This document shows positions 1 to 9,450 of a stretch of 64,000 bases of DNA, piece by piece. The stretch lies in the NCBI RefSeq assembly GCF_022213955.1, contig NZ_JAKNTW010000004.1, positions 62,001 through 126,000 on the forward strand, written 5' to 3'. A program made the translations under genes and the position numbers. The number at the start of each line of letters is the position of its first letter. Within the stretch, counting starts at the first letter, position 1. This DNA comes from Dolomitihabitans soli. Its GTDB lineage: Bacteria > Actinomycetota > Actinomycetes > Streptosporangiales > Streptosporangiaceae. The notes below the pieces were generated by a model. The model saw only the letters and a list, made by a program, of their open reading frames with translations, had not been told where the DNA came from and did not search any database.

Positions 1-487
1 GCTGCAGGACCTGCCCCGGCCACGCCCCGACCCTGAACGGCTCCGCCCGGGTGAAACCCTGCCCCTCGTAGTAACGCACCAGCCGGCCGTCGTCACCCGC
101 GTAGCAGTCCACCCGCAGCAACCCGACCCCCAGCCGCCCCGCCTCCACCACGGCGTGCTCCAGCAACGCCCCGCCGACACCGTGACCGGCGAACCGCTGG
201 TCGATCACCAGCCCCTGCACGTACAGCTCCGGCTCCGGCGCGGGCGCGACGTACTCCACCGGCCCGCCCACCACCATGCACCCGGCCGGCTCACCGCCGA
301 CCTCGGCGATCCGCATACCGTCCCCCGCGGCCCACCCGCTGATCGTCTCGATCCGCCTCGGCTGCGCGGAGAACGGCACCCCGCCCCACTGCCCGGTCCG
401 CCCCCGCGCGGCCAGCCACGCCACGGCACTGTCGAACATGGCCAGCACCGCCGGGACATCGGCCAGCCCACCAGGACGAATCATCAC
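1..487 (-). CDS. GNAT family N-acetyltransferase (3' end outside window)
   Basis: Acetyl-CoA-dependent acetyltransferase, substrate unknown. The translation begins MIRPGGLADVPAVLAMF and holds the GNAT acetyl-CoA loop region as LVIDQRFAGHGVGGALLEHA, then the typical LLRVDCYAGDDGRLVRYYEGQGF strand-helix end. The reading frame runs off the left edge, so only about 162 residues are seen and the last few are missing. A GTG (487) and an ATG (484) are adjacent; the GTG lies 6 nt after a TACGAT box (494-499), the spacing of a leaderless start, and no Shine-Dalgarno is visible. Family assignment is firm, substrate is not. Confidence 0.8.
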   Translation of the reverse strand, partial: MMIRPGGLADVPAVLAMFDSAVAWLAARGRTGQWGGVPFSAQPRRIETISGWAAGDGMRIAEVGGEPAGCMVVGGPVEYVAPAPEPELYVQGLVIDQRFAGHGVGGALLEHAVVEAGRLGVGLLRVDCYAGDDGRLVRYYEGQGFTRAEPFRVGAWPGQVLQ

Positions 488-738
488 CGGCCGATCGTAA
501 CAATCCGATGGCGGCCAAGACGATCCGGCCGGGAGCGCCCACCCAGGATGGTGGCCACGGCCCGGACCAGCGCCACTGCGCTGACGTGGCAGAAGGTGGC
601 GCACCTGCTGACCGACCGCTCCGAGCTCGCAGCGCCGGGCGTCGGTGGCGGGGGCCGATGGAGTAGGTGCCCGTTCCCGAAGTGCGCCCGTTACTGAAAC
701 GAGCTGGCCGACTCGCCGGTCCGGAAGCGGCCCATCGC

Positions 739-1605
739 TCAGCTACCCGTCAGCGGCGTGATGTGGCGGAGAAAGGCCTCGGCGATGCTTCTGAGCCGGT
801 CGGTGCGCCAGACCAGGGCATAGTCGAACGTGGCGTCGCCTCCCATGGGGATGCAGATCAACCCGGGACGCGGGTAGAAGTTCGACGTTTGGGCGCCGAC
901 GATGGCGACGCCGTGGCCTGAGGTGACGTAGACGAGGATCTCTTGGAAGCCGGGCAGCGACGCGGTGAGACGGTCCGGCACCGGTAGGTGGTGGTCGATC
1001 CAGTAGCCGGGCAGGGCATCGGCGAAGAAGACCCTCTCGCGTGCGATCTCATCGTGGCTGACGTGGGTGCGGTGCGCCAGCGGATGGTCCGCGGGCACGG
1101 CGAGCATCGCCGGCTCAGACAGCAGCACCGGCCCGACGACGAGGTCCGGCTCCTCGACCGGCAAGGGCAGCACCGACAGGTCGACCTCTGCCCGGCGCAG
1201 GGGGCCGAAGAGGTCAGCGAGCGCGGTTTCGCGGATGGCCACCCGGCGGCCGGGCACGCGGTCACGGAAGGTGTCGGCGAGCGGCAGGACGACCTGGGCC
1301 ACCGCGGCCGACATGTAGCCCAGCTCCAGCGTGCCGGTGATGCCGTGCCCCGTCGCGGTCGCTCGTGCGATCGCGGCCTGGACTTGTGCGTGCGCGGGCT
1401 GCAAATCGTCCAGGAGCTGCCTGCCGAGCGAGGTCAACTCGACCCGGCGGGTGGTGCGGCGGAACAGCGGCGCGCCGAACCGGCGCTCCAGTTTGGCGAT
1501 GGTCTGGCTGATCGTCGCAGCCGAGACATGGAGGCGCTCGGCCGTACGCGCGAAGTGCAGTTCCTCGGCGAGTACGAGGAACACCTCGATGTCCTGACGC
1601 TCCAC
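739..1605 (-). CDS. LysR family transcriptional regulator
   Basis: DNA-binding regulator of 288 residues. The N-terminal winged HTH (VFLVLAEELHFARTAERLHV, then ISQTIAKLERRFGAPLFRR) is classic LysR, followed by the two-lobed effector-binding domain. I chose GTG 1605 because GAGGGAG lies just upstream; an ATG at 1626 would add seven residues and has no ribosome binding site. It is divergent from the FMN split-barrel gene at 1717, so that gene is the likely target, with a palindrome GAACAAGTGTTC (1631-1642) in the shared region. Effector unknown. Confidence 0.85.
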   Translation of the reverse strand: MERQDIEVFLVLAEELHFARTAERLHVSAATISQTIAKLERRFGAPLFRRTTRRVELTSLGRQLLDDLQPAHAQVQAAIARATATGHGITGTLELGYMSAAVAQVVLPLADTFRDRVPGRRVAIRETALADLFGPLRRAEVDLSVLPLPVEEPDLVVGPVLLSEPAMLAVPADHPLAHRTHVSHDEIARERVFFADALPGYWIDHHLPVPDRLTASLPGFQEILVYVTSGHGVAIVGAQTSNFYPRPGLICIPMGGDATFDYALVWRTDRLRSIAEAFLRHITPLTGS

Positions 1606-1630
1606 CGCTCCCTCATTCTTCAGCATGGGT

Positions 1631-1700
1631 GAACAAGTGTTCCAGATCTCGCCATTGATGAGGCCCTGCGGCGAACGCGACGATGTGTCGGCAAGCCGAC
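1631..1700. promoter_or_regulatory. Divergent regulatory region with two dyads
   Basis: Between the LysR gene and the gene at 1717 are two perfect dyads: GAACAAGTGTTC (1631-1642, arms of 5) and GTCGGCAAGCCGAC (1687-1700, arms of 6). The second sits just upstream of the AAAGGGG ribosome binding site of the gene at 1717. Either could be the LysR binding site; this is inference from position. Confidence 0.45.
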
Positions 1701-1716
1701 GATCAAAAGGGGAACG

Positions 1717-2295
1717 ATGGCGAACGACGAGCGCGGCGGACAGGTCGGCGCCCACGGACAGGCAGATGACCGCACCGAGTGCGGATCTCACCGCCAAGCA
1801 CCTCACCCACCGGGTCCGCAGCCGGTGACCGGCATGTGGGCGATGGTTCCCCAGCTGCTCGGCGACAGTCGCTACCTCGTGCTCGCCACCGCCGATCGCC
1901 AAGGGCGGCCATGGGCCACTCCCGTCTTCTTCGCCGCCCGCGATGAGGACCGGCTCGTCTGGGTGTCGGCACCGGACAGCAGGCATTCCCGTAACCTCGC
2001 TGAACGCCCAGACGTGGCCATCACGGTCTTCGACTCCCACGCGCCCATAGGCGGCGCCGAGGCGCTCTACCTCGAGGCGACCGCCGGCCCCGCCGACGAT
2101 CCCGTCGCGGCCCTGACGCTGCTCAACGCCCGCCTCCCCACAGGCAAGGAACTCACCGGCGACGACCTCGCGCCGTCCGGCTCTCTGCTGGCCTACTGCG
2201 CCGACGTGCGGCGACACTTCGTCCTGATCCGGGGAGGGGATTCGCGCTTCGACAACGTCACCGACGCACGACTCCGCGTCACACGCACCCAGTAG
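1717..2295 (+). CDS. Pyridoxamine 5'-phosphate oxidase family (FMN split-barrel) protein
   Basis: Putative flavin- or F420-binding reductase of the PNPOx-like split-barrel superfamily, 192 residues. The core starts near residue 40 with GDSRYLVLATADRQGRPWATPVFFA, followed by RHSRNLAERPDVAITVFDS, the usual strands around the FMN phosphate. The start at 1717 has a strong ribosome binding site (AAAAGGGGAACG), but the first 36 residues are low complexity and family members usually start near MWAMVPQLL, so an internal start at 1834 is possible. Divergent from LysR; probably its regulated partner. Substrate unknown. Confidence 0.75.
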   Translation: MANDERGGQVGAHGQADDRTECGSHRQAPHPPGPQPVTGMWAMVPQLLGDSRYLVLATADRQGRPWATPVFFAARDEDRLVWVSAPDSRHSRNLAERPDVAITVFDSHAPIGGAEALYLEATAGPADDPVAALTLLNARLPTGKELTGDDLAPSGSLLAYCADVRRHFVLIRGGDSRFDNVTDARLRVTRTQ

Positions 2296-2395
2296 AAGGG
2301 CCCGGCCATGACCGCGAGCACCCCGCGCGGGTCGTCGGTGACAAGCTGCACATCAAACGTGAGATCCGTTGTCCGGACAGGCAAGGAGACCCACC

Positions 2396-2959
2396 ATGGG
2401 TAAGCTCATCTACTCGATGATCACGTCACTCGACGGCTACGTGAGCGATACGGACGGCAACTTCGGCTGGGGCGGCCCCGAGGAGGAGTCGCACAAGTTC
2501 ATCAACGAGCACGGGCGATCGATCGGCACGTACCTCTACGGCCGCCGGATGTACGAGACGATGGTCTACTGGGAGACCGCGCACACGGTCCCTGACCAGG
2601 CGCCGTTCATTCTGGAGTGGGCGCGGATCTGGCAGGCCGCCGAAAAGATCGTCTACTCCACGACGCTGCACGAGGCAGCCGGCGAACGGACCCGGACCGA
2701 GCGGACGTTCGACCCGGAGGCAGTGCGGAAGCTGAAGGCCGAGGCCGACCTCGACATCGCCGTCGCCGGGCCGAACCTGGCGGCGCAGGCGATCCGGGCC
2801 GGGCTGGTCGACGAGTACCACCTCTTCGCCGGACCAGCGATCGTCGGCGGCGGCAACGCGTTCTTTCCGGACGTACGCGTCGACCTGGCGCTGCTGGACG
2901 AGCGACGCTTCAGTAACGGCGTCGTCTATCTGCGTTACGGCGTCAAGGACATGGCGTAG
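2396..2959 (+). CDS. Dihydrofolate reductase / RibD C-terminal domain family protein
   Basis: Small NADPH-dependent reductase-like protein of 187 residues, related to the RibD C-terminal domain. Visible signatures are LIYSMITSLDGYVSDTDGNF at the N-terminus, YLYGRRMYETM, the nucleotide-binding IAVAGPNLAAQAIRAGLVDEY and PAIVGGGNAFFP. The ATG is preceded by AAGGAG at 8 nt spacing. Members of this family are widespread as yaaB/yyaP-like orphans, and the true substrate is usually unknown; folate reduction should not be assumed. It follows the PNPOx gene by 100 bp on the same strand, so they may be cotranscribed. Confidence 0.85.
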   Translation: MGKLIYSMITSLDGYVSDTDGNFGWGGPEEESHKFINEHGRSIGTYLYGRRMYETMVYWETAHTVPDQAPFILEWARIWQAAEKIVYSTTLHEAAGERTRTERTFDPEAVRKLKAEADLDIAVAGPNLAAQAIRAGLVDEYHLFAGPAIVGGGNAFFPDVRVDLALLDERRFSNGVVYLRYGVKDMA

Positions 2960-3047
2960 GAGTAAAGCGCCTGCGCCAAGGGGACTACAGCAACCCCACA
3001 TGCCCCCGGCGCCCATCCCACCGTCCCGCACCCCGAAAGAGGACGAG

Positions 3048-3115
3048 CCGCGCCGTGTCCAAGGGGAAGGCCGCTCACACCAGCGCGAGCTGATGCGAAC
3101 GAGGACACGGCGCGG
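3048..3115. repeat. 13-bp inverted repeat across the 3' end of the radical SAM gene
   Basis: CCGCGCCGTGTCC (3048-3060) and GGACACGGCGCGG (3103-3115) are perfect inverted copies separated by 42 nt. The right arm lies inside the last codons of the radical SAM gene (stop at 3075), the left arm beyond it. It could fold as a transcript-end structure between the convergent genes, although the loop is long and there is no T-run. Confidence 0.4.
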
Positions 3116-4067
3116 GGACCTCGGGGGCGGCCCGGCCCACACCGAAGGCCGCGGCCAGCTGCCGCACCTGGCCGATGATGCGCTCACGATAGACCCGCTC
3201 GGCGTCCGCGCCCCCCGCGTACAGCTCCTCGTAACGCGGCACCAGCCGCGGGTGCCGCTCACCCAGCCACGCCAGGAACCACTCGCGGCTCCCCGGCGGC
3301 AGCCGCAACACCACCGGCACCAGACCCGACGCGCCGCTCGCCGCGACCCGCCGCACCGTCGCCTCCAGCTGGTCGGCGGAGTCGGTCAGGCACGGCAGGA
3401 TCGGCGCCATCGTCACCGCGCACGGCACCCCTCGCGCGACCAGCTCACCCACCAGCTCCAGCCGCCGCTGCGGACTGGGCGCCCCCGGCTCGACGACGCG
3501 GCGGACCTGCTCGTCGACGAACGCGATGGAGATCGCCACCCGCCCGCCCGCCACGGCCGCTGCCTCCGCCAGCCGCTCCGCGTCACGCAGCACCAGCGGA
3601 CGCTTGGTGTAGACGGTGAACGGGTTCGCCGCATCCCGCAACACCGCCAGAATCTGCGGCATCAGCCGATACCGCTCCTCGCCCGGCTGGTAGCAGTCGC
3701 CGCCGACCCCGACCGCCACCCCCGCACCGGACCAGCGCGGCGCGGCCAGCTCCACGCGGAGCCGCTGCGCGGCGTTGGCCCGCACCACGATCCGCGTCTC
3801 GAACCCGGCCCCCGGATCCAGCCCCAGCCGCCGATGACCGGCCCGCCCCGAGCAGTAACGGCACGCGTTCTCACACCCGCGGTACGGGCTCACCCCCCAC
3901 CCCTCGGCCAGCCCCGACTCCGCGGGCACCCGCTCCAGGACGGTACGCGCCTGCACCTCCAGGAACGAGACGCCGGCACCCTCCCGCACCACCGCACCAC
4001 GCAGCGCACGAGGCGCCACCGGACCGGGAGCGGCGGCTTCGACCAACGGCAGAGCGTCCCAACGCAT
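3075..4067 (-). CDS. Rv2578c family radical SAM protein
   Basis: Radical SAM enzyme of 330 residues related to spore photoproduct lyase-like proteins and to mycobacterial Rv2578c. The iron-sulfur motif C-x3-C-x2-C is seen at Cys65, Cys69 and Cys72 (RGCENACRYCSGR), followed by GVGGDCYQPGE and VYTKRPLVLRDAERL typical of this subfamily. I chose the ATG giving MRWDALPLVE, which is how family members begin; an in-frame ATG at 4088 adds seven residues. It is divergent from the aminotransferase at 4154. The reaction is not established for this group; a role in DNA or tRNA modification is only a guess. Confidence 0.85.
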   Translation of the reverse strand: MRWDALPLVEAAAPGPVAPRALRGAVVREGAGVSFLEVQARTVLERVPAESGLAEGWGVSPYRGCENACRYCSGRAGHRRLGLDPGAGFETRIVVRANAAQRLRVELAAPRWSGAGVAVGVGGDCYQPGEERYRLMPQILAVLRDAANPFTVYTKRPLVLRDAERLAEAAAVAGGRVAISIAFVDEQVRRVVEPGAPSPQRRLELVGELVARGVPCAVTMAPILPCLTDSADQLEATVRRVAASGASGLVPVVLRLPPGSREWFLAWLGERHPRLVPRYEELYAGGADAERVYRERIIGQVRQLAAAFGVGRAAPEVPAPCPRSHQLALV

Positions 4068-4153
4068 GAGGTTCAGTGGAACACGCATTCGACTACGGTG
4101 GCAAGCGTTTCCCCCGCCCGGCCACGCCGCGGAGCCTCGCGTAGGGTGCCGCC

Positions 4154-5179
4154 ATGGACCTCGCGCACGCCCGCACGCTGTGGGATCCCGAACCCGGCTG
4201 GCTCAACACCGCCAGCTACGGCCTGCCGCCCCGGCCCGCCCACACCGAACTCACCCGGGTCCTGGAGCAGTGGCGGCACGGCCTGACCGACTGGAAACCG
4301 TGGGACGCCTCCACCCAGCGCGCCCGCGAGGCGTTCGCCGTACTCGTGAACGCCCCGCCCGCCGACATCACCGTCGGCGCCACCGTCTCCCAGCTCCTCT
4401 CCCCGCTCGCCGCGGCCCTCCCGCCCGGCGCCCGGGTCCTCGTCCCCACCGAGGAGTTCACCTCCAACCTGTTCCCCTGGGCCGTCGGCGCCGACCTGCG
4501 GACCGTCCCCATGGACCGCCTCGCCGACGCCGTCGACTCCCGCACCCACCTCGTCGCGTTCAGCGTCGTCCAGTCCGCGACCGGCCAGATCGCCCCCGTC
4601 GACGACATCGTCACCGCCGCCCGCGACCACGACGCGCTGCTCGTCGCCGACGCCACCCAGGCCTGCGGCTGGCTCCCCGTCGACGCCACCCGCTTCGACC
4701 TGCTCGCCTGCGCCGCCTACAAATGGCTGATGGCCCCCCGCGGCGCCGCCTACGCCTACCTCTCGCCCCGCGTCCGCGAGCGGATGCGGCCCATCGCCGC
4801 CAACTGGTACGCCGGAGCGGACCCCGGCGGCTCCTACTACGGGCCGCCGCTGCGGCTGGCCCCCGGCGCCCGCGCCTTCGACCTGTCACCCGCCTGGTTC
4901 AGCCAGGTCGGCGCCGCGATCTCCCTCGAACTCCTCAACGACATCGGCGTCGCCGCCATCCACGACCACAACGTGGCCCTCGCCGACCGCCTCGCCACGG
5001 CACTCGGCCACGAACCCGCCGGCAGCGCCATCGTCACCCTGGAGGTCCCCGGAGCCGCCGAACGCCTCGCGAACGCCGGGATCCGCGCCGCCGTACGGGC
5101 AGGCCGGATCCGCGCCTCCTTCCACCTCTACAACGACGACGCCGACGCGGACCTCGCCGCGGCCGCCCTCACCGCCTGA
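4154..5179 (+). CDS. Class V aminotransferase family protein
   Basis: PLP-dependent fold type I enzyme of 341 residues, related to isopenicillin-N epimerase-like and EgtE-like cysteine desulfurase families. The Schiff-base lysine is Lys190 in AAYKWLMAPRG, and Asp166 in VADATQACGW should contact the pyridine nitrogen. The protein is short for the class but complete, starting LWDPEPGWLNTASYG. A TAGGGT box (4142-4147) lies 6 nt before the ATG, so the transcript may be leaderless. It points toward the ABC operon, which runs the other way. Substrate unknown: transaminase, desulfurase or lyase activity are all possible. Confidence 0.8.
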   Translation: MDLAHARTLWDPEPGWLNTASYGLPPRPAHTELTRVLEQWRHGLTDWKPWDASTQRAREAFAVLVNAPPADITVGATVSQLLSPLAAALPPGARVLVPTEEFTSNLFPWAVGADLRTVPMDRLADAVDSRTHLVAFSVVQSATGQIAPVDDIVTAARDHDALLVADATQACGWLPVDATRFDLLACAAYKWLMAPRGAAYAYLSPRVRERMRPIAANWYAGADPGGSYYGPPLRLAPGARAFDLSPAWFSQVGAAISLELLNDIGVAAIHDHNVALADRLATALGHEPAGSAIVTLEVPGAAERLANAGIRAAVRAGRIRASFHLYNDDADADLAAAALTA

Positions 5180-5206
5180 AGAAGAAACCCTGGAGAACCG
5201 CCGCGG

Positions 5207-6013
5207 TCACGGGCAGAGCAGCCGCTCCAGCCGCCGCGCCGCGAACAACAGCCCCGCCACGGTCATCACCGCCAGATACGCCACGTGCACCAGCAGGCCC
5301 GCCGCCAGCTCGCCGAGCACCACCCCGCGCACCAACTCCACCGCGTGGTAGAGCGGCGTCGCCTGCACCAGCGCCTCCAGGACCGCCGGATAGTCGCCCA
5401 CGGGGGAGAACGTGCCGGAGAACAGGAACAACGCGAACTGGCCGGTGGACAGCAGATCGAAGTCCTGCCACCCCCGCATCAGCGTCGAGACCGCCATCCC
5501 CACCGCGCCGAACGCCAGCCCCACCAGGATCGTCGCCGGGAACGCCAGCAGCGCCCACCCCGCCGAAGCCAGCCCCAGGGCGACCATCACGACCAGGAAC
5601 ACGCCCGTGTACAGCGAACCCCGGACCAGCGCCCACGACAGCTCGCCCAGCGCGATCTCCATCGGCCGCACCGGCGTCGCCAGGATCGCCTCGAACGTCT
5701 TCTGATACTTCATCTTGAAGAAGAAGTTGAACGTCGTCTCCGCCAGCGCACCCGACATCGCCGATACCGCCAGCATCGCCGGCGCGACGAACACCGCGTA
5801 CGACACCACCCGCCCGCTGTCCAGCCGCAGCTCACCGACCAGCGCCCCGACCCCCACCCCGATGGACAGCAGGTACAGCAGCGGCTCGAAGAACCCCGAC
5901 AGCAGCACCAGCCAGTACGACGGGCCCGAACGCAACGCCCCCATGTTCCGGTTGATCACCGCACCGACCCGGCGGGGCGCCAGCCGCCGCACGGCGAGCA
6001 TCGTGGAAACCAT
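5207..6013 (-). CDS. ABC-2 type transporter permease
   Basis: Membrane component of an ATP-driven exporter, 268 residues with six predicted membrane segments. It has the ABC-2 fold markers: an N-terminal amphipathic helix, FEPLLYLLSIGVGVGAL, and the central FKMKYQKTFEAILATPVRPME loop that contacts the ATPase. Best start is ATG 6013, with GAGG overlapping the stop codon of the upstream permease gene. Last gene of the three-gene operon 7719 to 5207. The pairing of two permeases with a NodI/DrrA-like ATPase suggests export of a lipid, drug or polysaccharide. Confidence 0.88.
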   Translation of the reverse strand: MVSTMLAVRRLAPRRVGAVINRNMGALRSGPSYWLVLLSGFFEPLLYLLSIGVGVGALVGELRLDSGRVVSYAVFVAPAMLAVSAMSGALAETTFNFFFKMKYQKTFEAILATPVRPMEIALGELSWALVRGSLYTGVFLVVMVALGLASAGWALLAFPATILVGLAFGAVGMAVSTLMRGWQDFDLLSTGQFALFLFSGTFSPVGDYPAVLEALVQATPLYHAVELVRGVVLGELAAGLLVHVAYLAVMTVAGLLFAARRLERLLCP

Positions 6014-6019
6014 CAATCC

Positions 6020-6777
6020 TCAGTCCTGAAGTCTCGCGCGAAAGGCCCGCCCCGCCCACGCCAGCCCCGCCACGGCGAACGCCGCCAGGTAGGCCACGTG
6101 CAGCAGGACCGGCCACGGGGGAGCACCGCCCAGCGTCGCGGCCCGGCACAGCTCCACGGCGTGCCACAGCGGCGACGCGTACGCCAGCGGCTTGATCACG
6201 TCCGGCAGCTGCTCCACCGGGAAGAACACCCCGGCGAACAACGTCGAGGGGATCATCACGAACCGGAACAGCAACGCGAAGTAGGTGTCATGCTCGATCG
6301 TCGCCGCGAACGCGGTCACCGGCGCCGCCACCGACAGCGCGAGCAGCCCCGCGATCAGCGGCGTCACCAGCGCCCAGGGGGAGCGCAACGCCCCGAACGC
6401 GGCGGTCACCCCCAGGAACACCACCACCGCGATCTCCACCCGCAGCAGGATGTACAGCAGCCAGCCGGCGATCATGTCACGGATCGCCACCGGCGTCGCC
6501 CGCATCGCGTGATAGGACCGCACCCACTTGAAGTCGCCCAGCACCGCGTACGTGCACTCGCCCACGGCCATCTGGAAGGCCGTGACGGCCAGCACCCCCG
6601 GCACGATCCACGCCAGGTAGTCGACCCCGCCGACCTCCCCGACGTAACCGCCGACCCCCAGCCCGATGCTCAGCAGGAACAGCACCGGCAGCACGAACGA
6701 GGACATCACCGACGCCCGCCACACCCGCCGGTACACCGTCAGGTTCCGCTCCAGCACCGCCACCGTCGGATGCGCCA

Positions 6778-6778
<1 letters not shown>
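6020..6778 (-). CDS. ABC-2 type transporter permease
   Basis: Second membrane subunit of the exporter, 252 residues, six predicted helices, paralogous to its downstream neighbour. It carries FVLPVLFLLSIGLGVGGYVG and the cytoplasmic loop WVRSYHAMRATPVAIRDMI. Its ATG overlaps the ATPase stop codon by one base (TGATG), so translation is coupled. The two permeases probably form a heterodimer with the ATPase dimer. Substrate unknown. Confidence 0.88.
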
Positions 6779-7719
<941 letters not shown>

Positions 7720-7845
7720 TAGCCATCGCCACCGACACTTCCCAACGGGTTTTCCGCTGCTCCATCACTGCCCGTACCCAATCGACCACGCTCACCCCCT
7801 GGTGGACCACATGTGAGGTGTGACACTCTTGCCAGAACGTTGTTT

Positions 7846-7864
7846 TAGAACTCAGTTCTAGAAC
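7846..7864. promoter_or_regulatory. Operator-like palindrome upstream of the MFS gene
   Basis: TAGAACTCAGTTCTA (7846-7860) is a perfect 7-1-7 dyad and overlaps a second palindrome GTTCTAGAAC (7855-7864). Another GAAC half-site is at 7835-7838. Such sites are typical of TetR or MarR family repressors; the arms recall KstR-type sites but the spacer is one base longer. It lies about 60 bp before the MFS start. No TetR or MarR gene is adjacent, so the regulator must be elsewhere. Confidence 0.6.
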
Positions 7865-7921
7865 CTTTGCCGCACTCCTCGCACACCGTCGCGGGCGAGC
7901 ACCACAGCGGAGGAAACAGTG

Positions 7922-9283
7922 ATGGTCAAAGCCGCTCCCAGCGAACGCCGCACGCTGGGATCACCCCCCAGCTCCGGGATCAGCGCAACGGACCCCAACC
8001 CCTACGGATGGGCCCCGCTCATCGTGCTCTTCATCGTCGGCCTCGTCGACCGTGTCGAACACAACCTGCTCTCCGGAGTCCTGCCGCTCATCCAGGCCGA
8101 ATGGGGATTCAGCGACACCGCCGCCGGCTCCATCCCCACCGCCGCCGCGCTCGCCGCCGCCCTCGTCGCCCTCCCCGCCGGCTACATCGCCGACCGCCGC
8201 AGCAGAACCCGCATCATCGCCGTCGTCGTCTTCTGCTGGGCCCTGGCCACCCTCGGCTCCGGCCTCGCCACCGGCTTCGCCATGTTCTACGCCATGCGCG
8301 TCTTCCTCGCCGCCGCCGAGAACATCGACAACCCCGCCGCAGGCAGCCTCCTCGCCGACTTCTACCCGCCCGCCACCCGCGCCCAGGCATACGGCTGGAC
8401 CCGCATCACCACCTACCTCGGCGGCGCGGGCACCCTCCTCGGCGGCGTACTCGGCCAAGCCTTCGGCTGGCGCACCGCCTTCCTCATCATGGTCATCCCC
8501 GGCCTCCTCACCGCCTGGCTGTGCTGGCGCCTGCGCGAACCCGTCCGCGGCCACCTCGACCAGGTCATCGCCCGCGCCACCCCCGCGACCACCACCCCCG
8601 ACGCCACCCCGCCCACCCACCCCGCCGGCAAACCCCCCTTCACCCGCCAAATCCGCGACGTCCTGTCCATCCCCACCCTCCTGATGGTCTCCATCGGGCT
8701 CATGATCCTCACCCTCGGCCTCGGCGGCGTCCACTACTGGATGCCCTCCCTCATGGTCCGCGACTACGGCCTCACCACCGGCACCGCCGGCTCCATCAGC
8801 GGCGTCATCAGCATCATCGGCGTCATCACCGGCACCCTCGTCGGAGCCCGCCTCGGCCGCAAACTCCACGGAGTACGCAAAGGCGGACGCCTCCTCGTCG
8901 GCGGCACCGGCATCACCCTCGGCTCCCTCGCCCTCGGCGGCGCACTCCTCACCGGCTCCGTCGTCCCGCTCGTCATCCTCCTCCTCACCTCCAGCACCCT
9001 CTCCGCCATGGCCATCCCCAACTGCACCGCCTGCATCGCCGACGTCGTCGGCGCCGGCACCCGCGGCCTCGGCTTCGCCGTACTCCAGTTCCTCATCACC
9101 ATCGGCGCCGCCTTCGGCCCCCTCCTCGTCGGCATCGCCTCAGACAGCAGCGGCTCCCTCACCACCGCCATGTACTTCCTCATCGTCCCCATGGTCCTCG
9201 GCGGCCTCCTCACCCTCGCCGCCCGCGGCTCCTACGAACGCGACGCCGAAGCCGTCCTCGCCGCCGCACGCCGCGACTCCTGA
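7922..9283 (+). CDS. MFS transporter
   Basis: Twelve-helix major facilitator, 453 residues. Helix 1 is APLIVLFIVGLVDRVEHNLL, the loop 2-3 motif is PAGYIADRRSRTRIIAVVVF, and a hydrophilic linker (residues about 215-245, rich in Pro and Thr) separates the two six-helix halves. The sequence resembles spinster-like and sugar-phosphate-type actinobacterial MFS proteins. GGAGG precedes the adjacent GTG (7919) and ATG (7922). An operator-like palindrome lies upstream and a hairpin terminator (9305-9337) follows, so it is monocistronic. Substrate unknown. Confidence 0.85.
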   Translation: MVKAAPSERRTLGSPPSSGISATDPNPYGWAPLIVLFIVGLVDRVEHNLLSGVLPLIQAEWGFSDTAAGSIPTAAALAAALVALPAGYIADRRSRTRIIAVVVFCWALATLGSGLATGFAMFYAMRVFLAAAENIDNPAAGSLLADFYPPATRAQAYGWTRITTYLGGAGTLLGGVLGQAFGWRTAFLIMVIPGLLTAWLCWRLREPVRGHLDQVIARATPATTTPDATPPTHPAGKPPFTRQIRDVLSIPTLLMVSIGLMILTLGLGGVHYWMPSLMVRDYGLTTGTAGSISGVISIIGVITGTLVGARLGRKLHGVRKGGRLLVGGTGITLGSLALGGALLTGSVVPLVILLLTSSTLSAMAIPNCTACIADVVGAGTRGLGFAVLQFLITIGAAFGPLLVGIASDSSGSLTTAMYFLIVPMVLGGLLTLAARGSYERDAEAVLAAARRDS

Positions 9284-9304
9284 CCGCCCCACCCCGCCCC
9301 ACCC

Positions 9305-9337
9305 GGCGTCCTGTGACCCCCAAAGGCACAGGACGCC
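9305..9337 (+). terminator. Hairpin terminator after the MFS gene
   Basis: Perfect 11-bp stem GGCGTCCTGTG / CACAGGACGCC with an 11-nt loop, 21 bp after the MFS stop codon. No T-run follows, as is usual in high-GC actinobacteria. Confidence 0.65.
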
Positions 9338-9450
9338 CGCACGTACGGCACCGCCCCCGCCAACAGGCCGAACCCGGGGGAACGGGACACACACGAACAA
9401 CGCGAGCCCGACATACCCCGGCCATACCGCGCGCCTCTACTTTGGCGTGC

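Noticed and set aside
4066-5718. Plus-strand 550-codon frame overlapping the aminotransferase.
   Set aside because: Arg/Pro-rich shadow; the aminotransferase frame has the PLP lysine and full family layout, and the right part is antisense to a permease.
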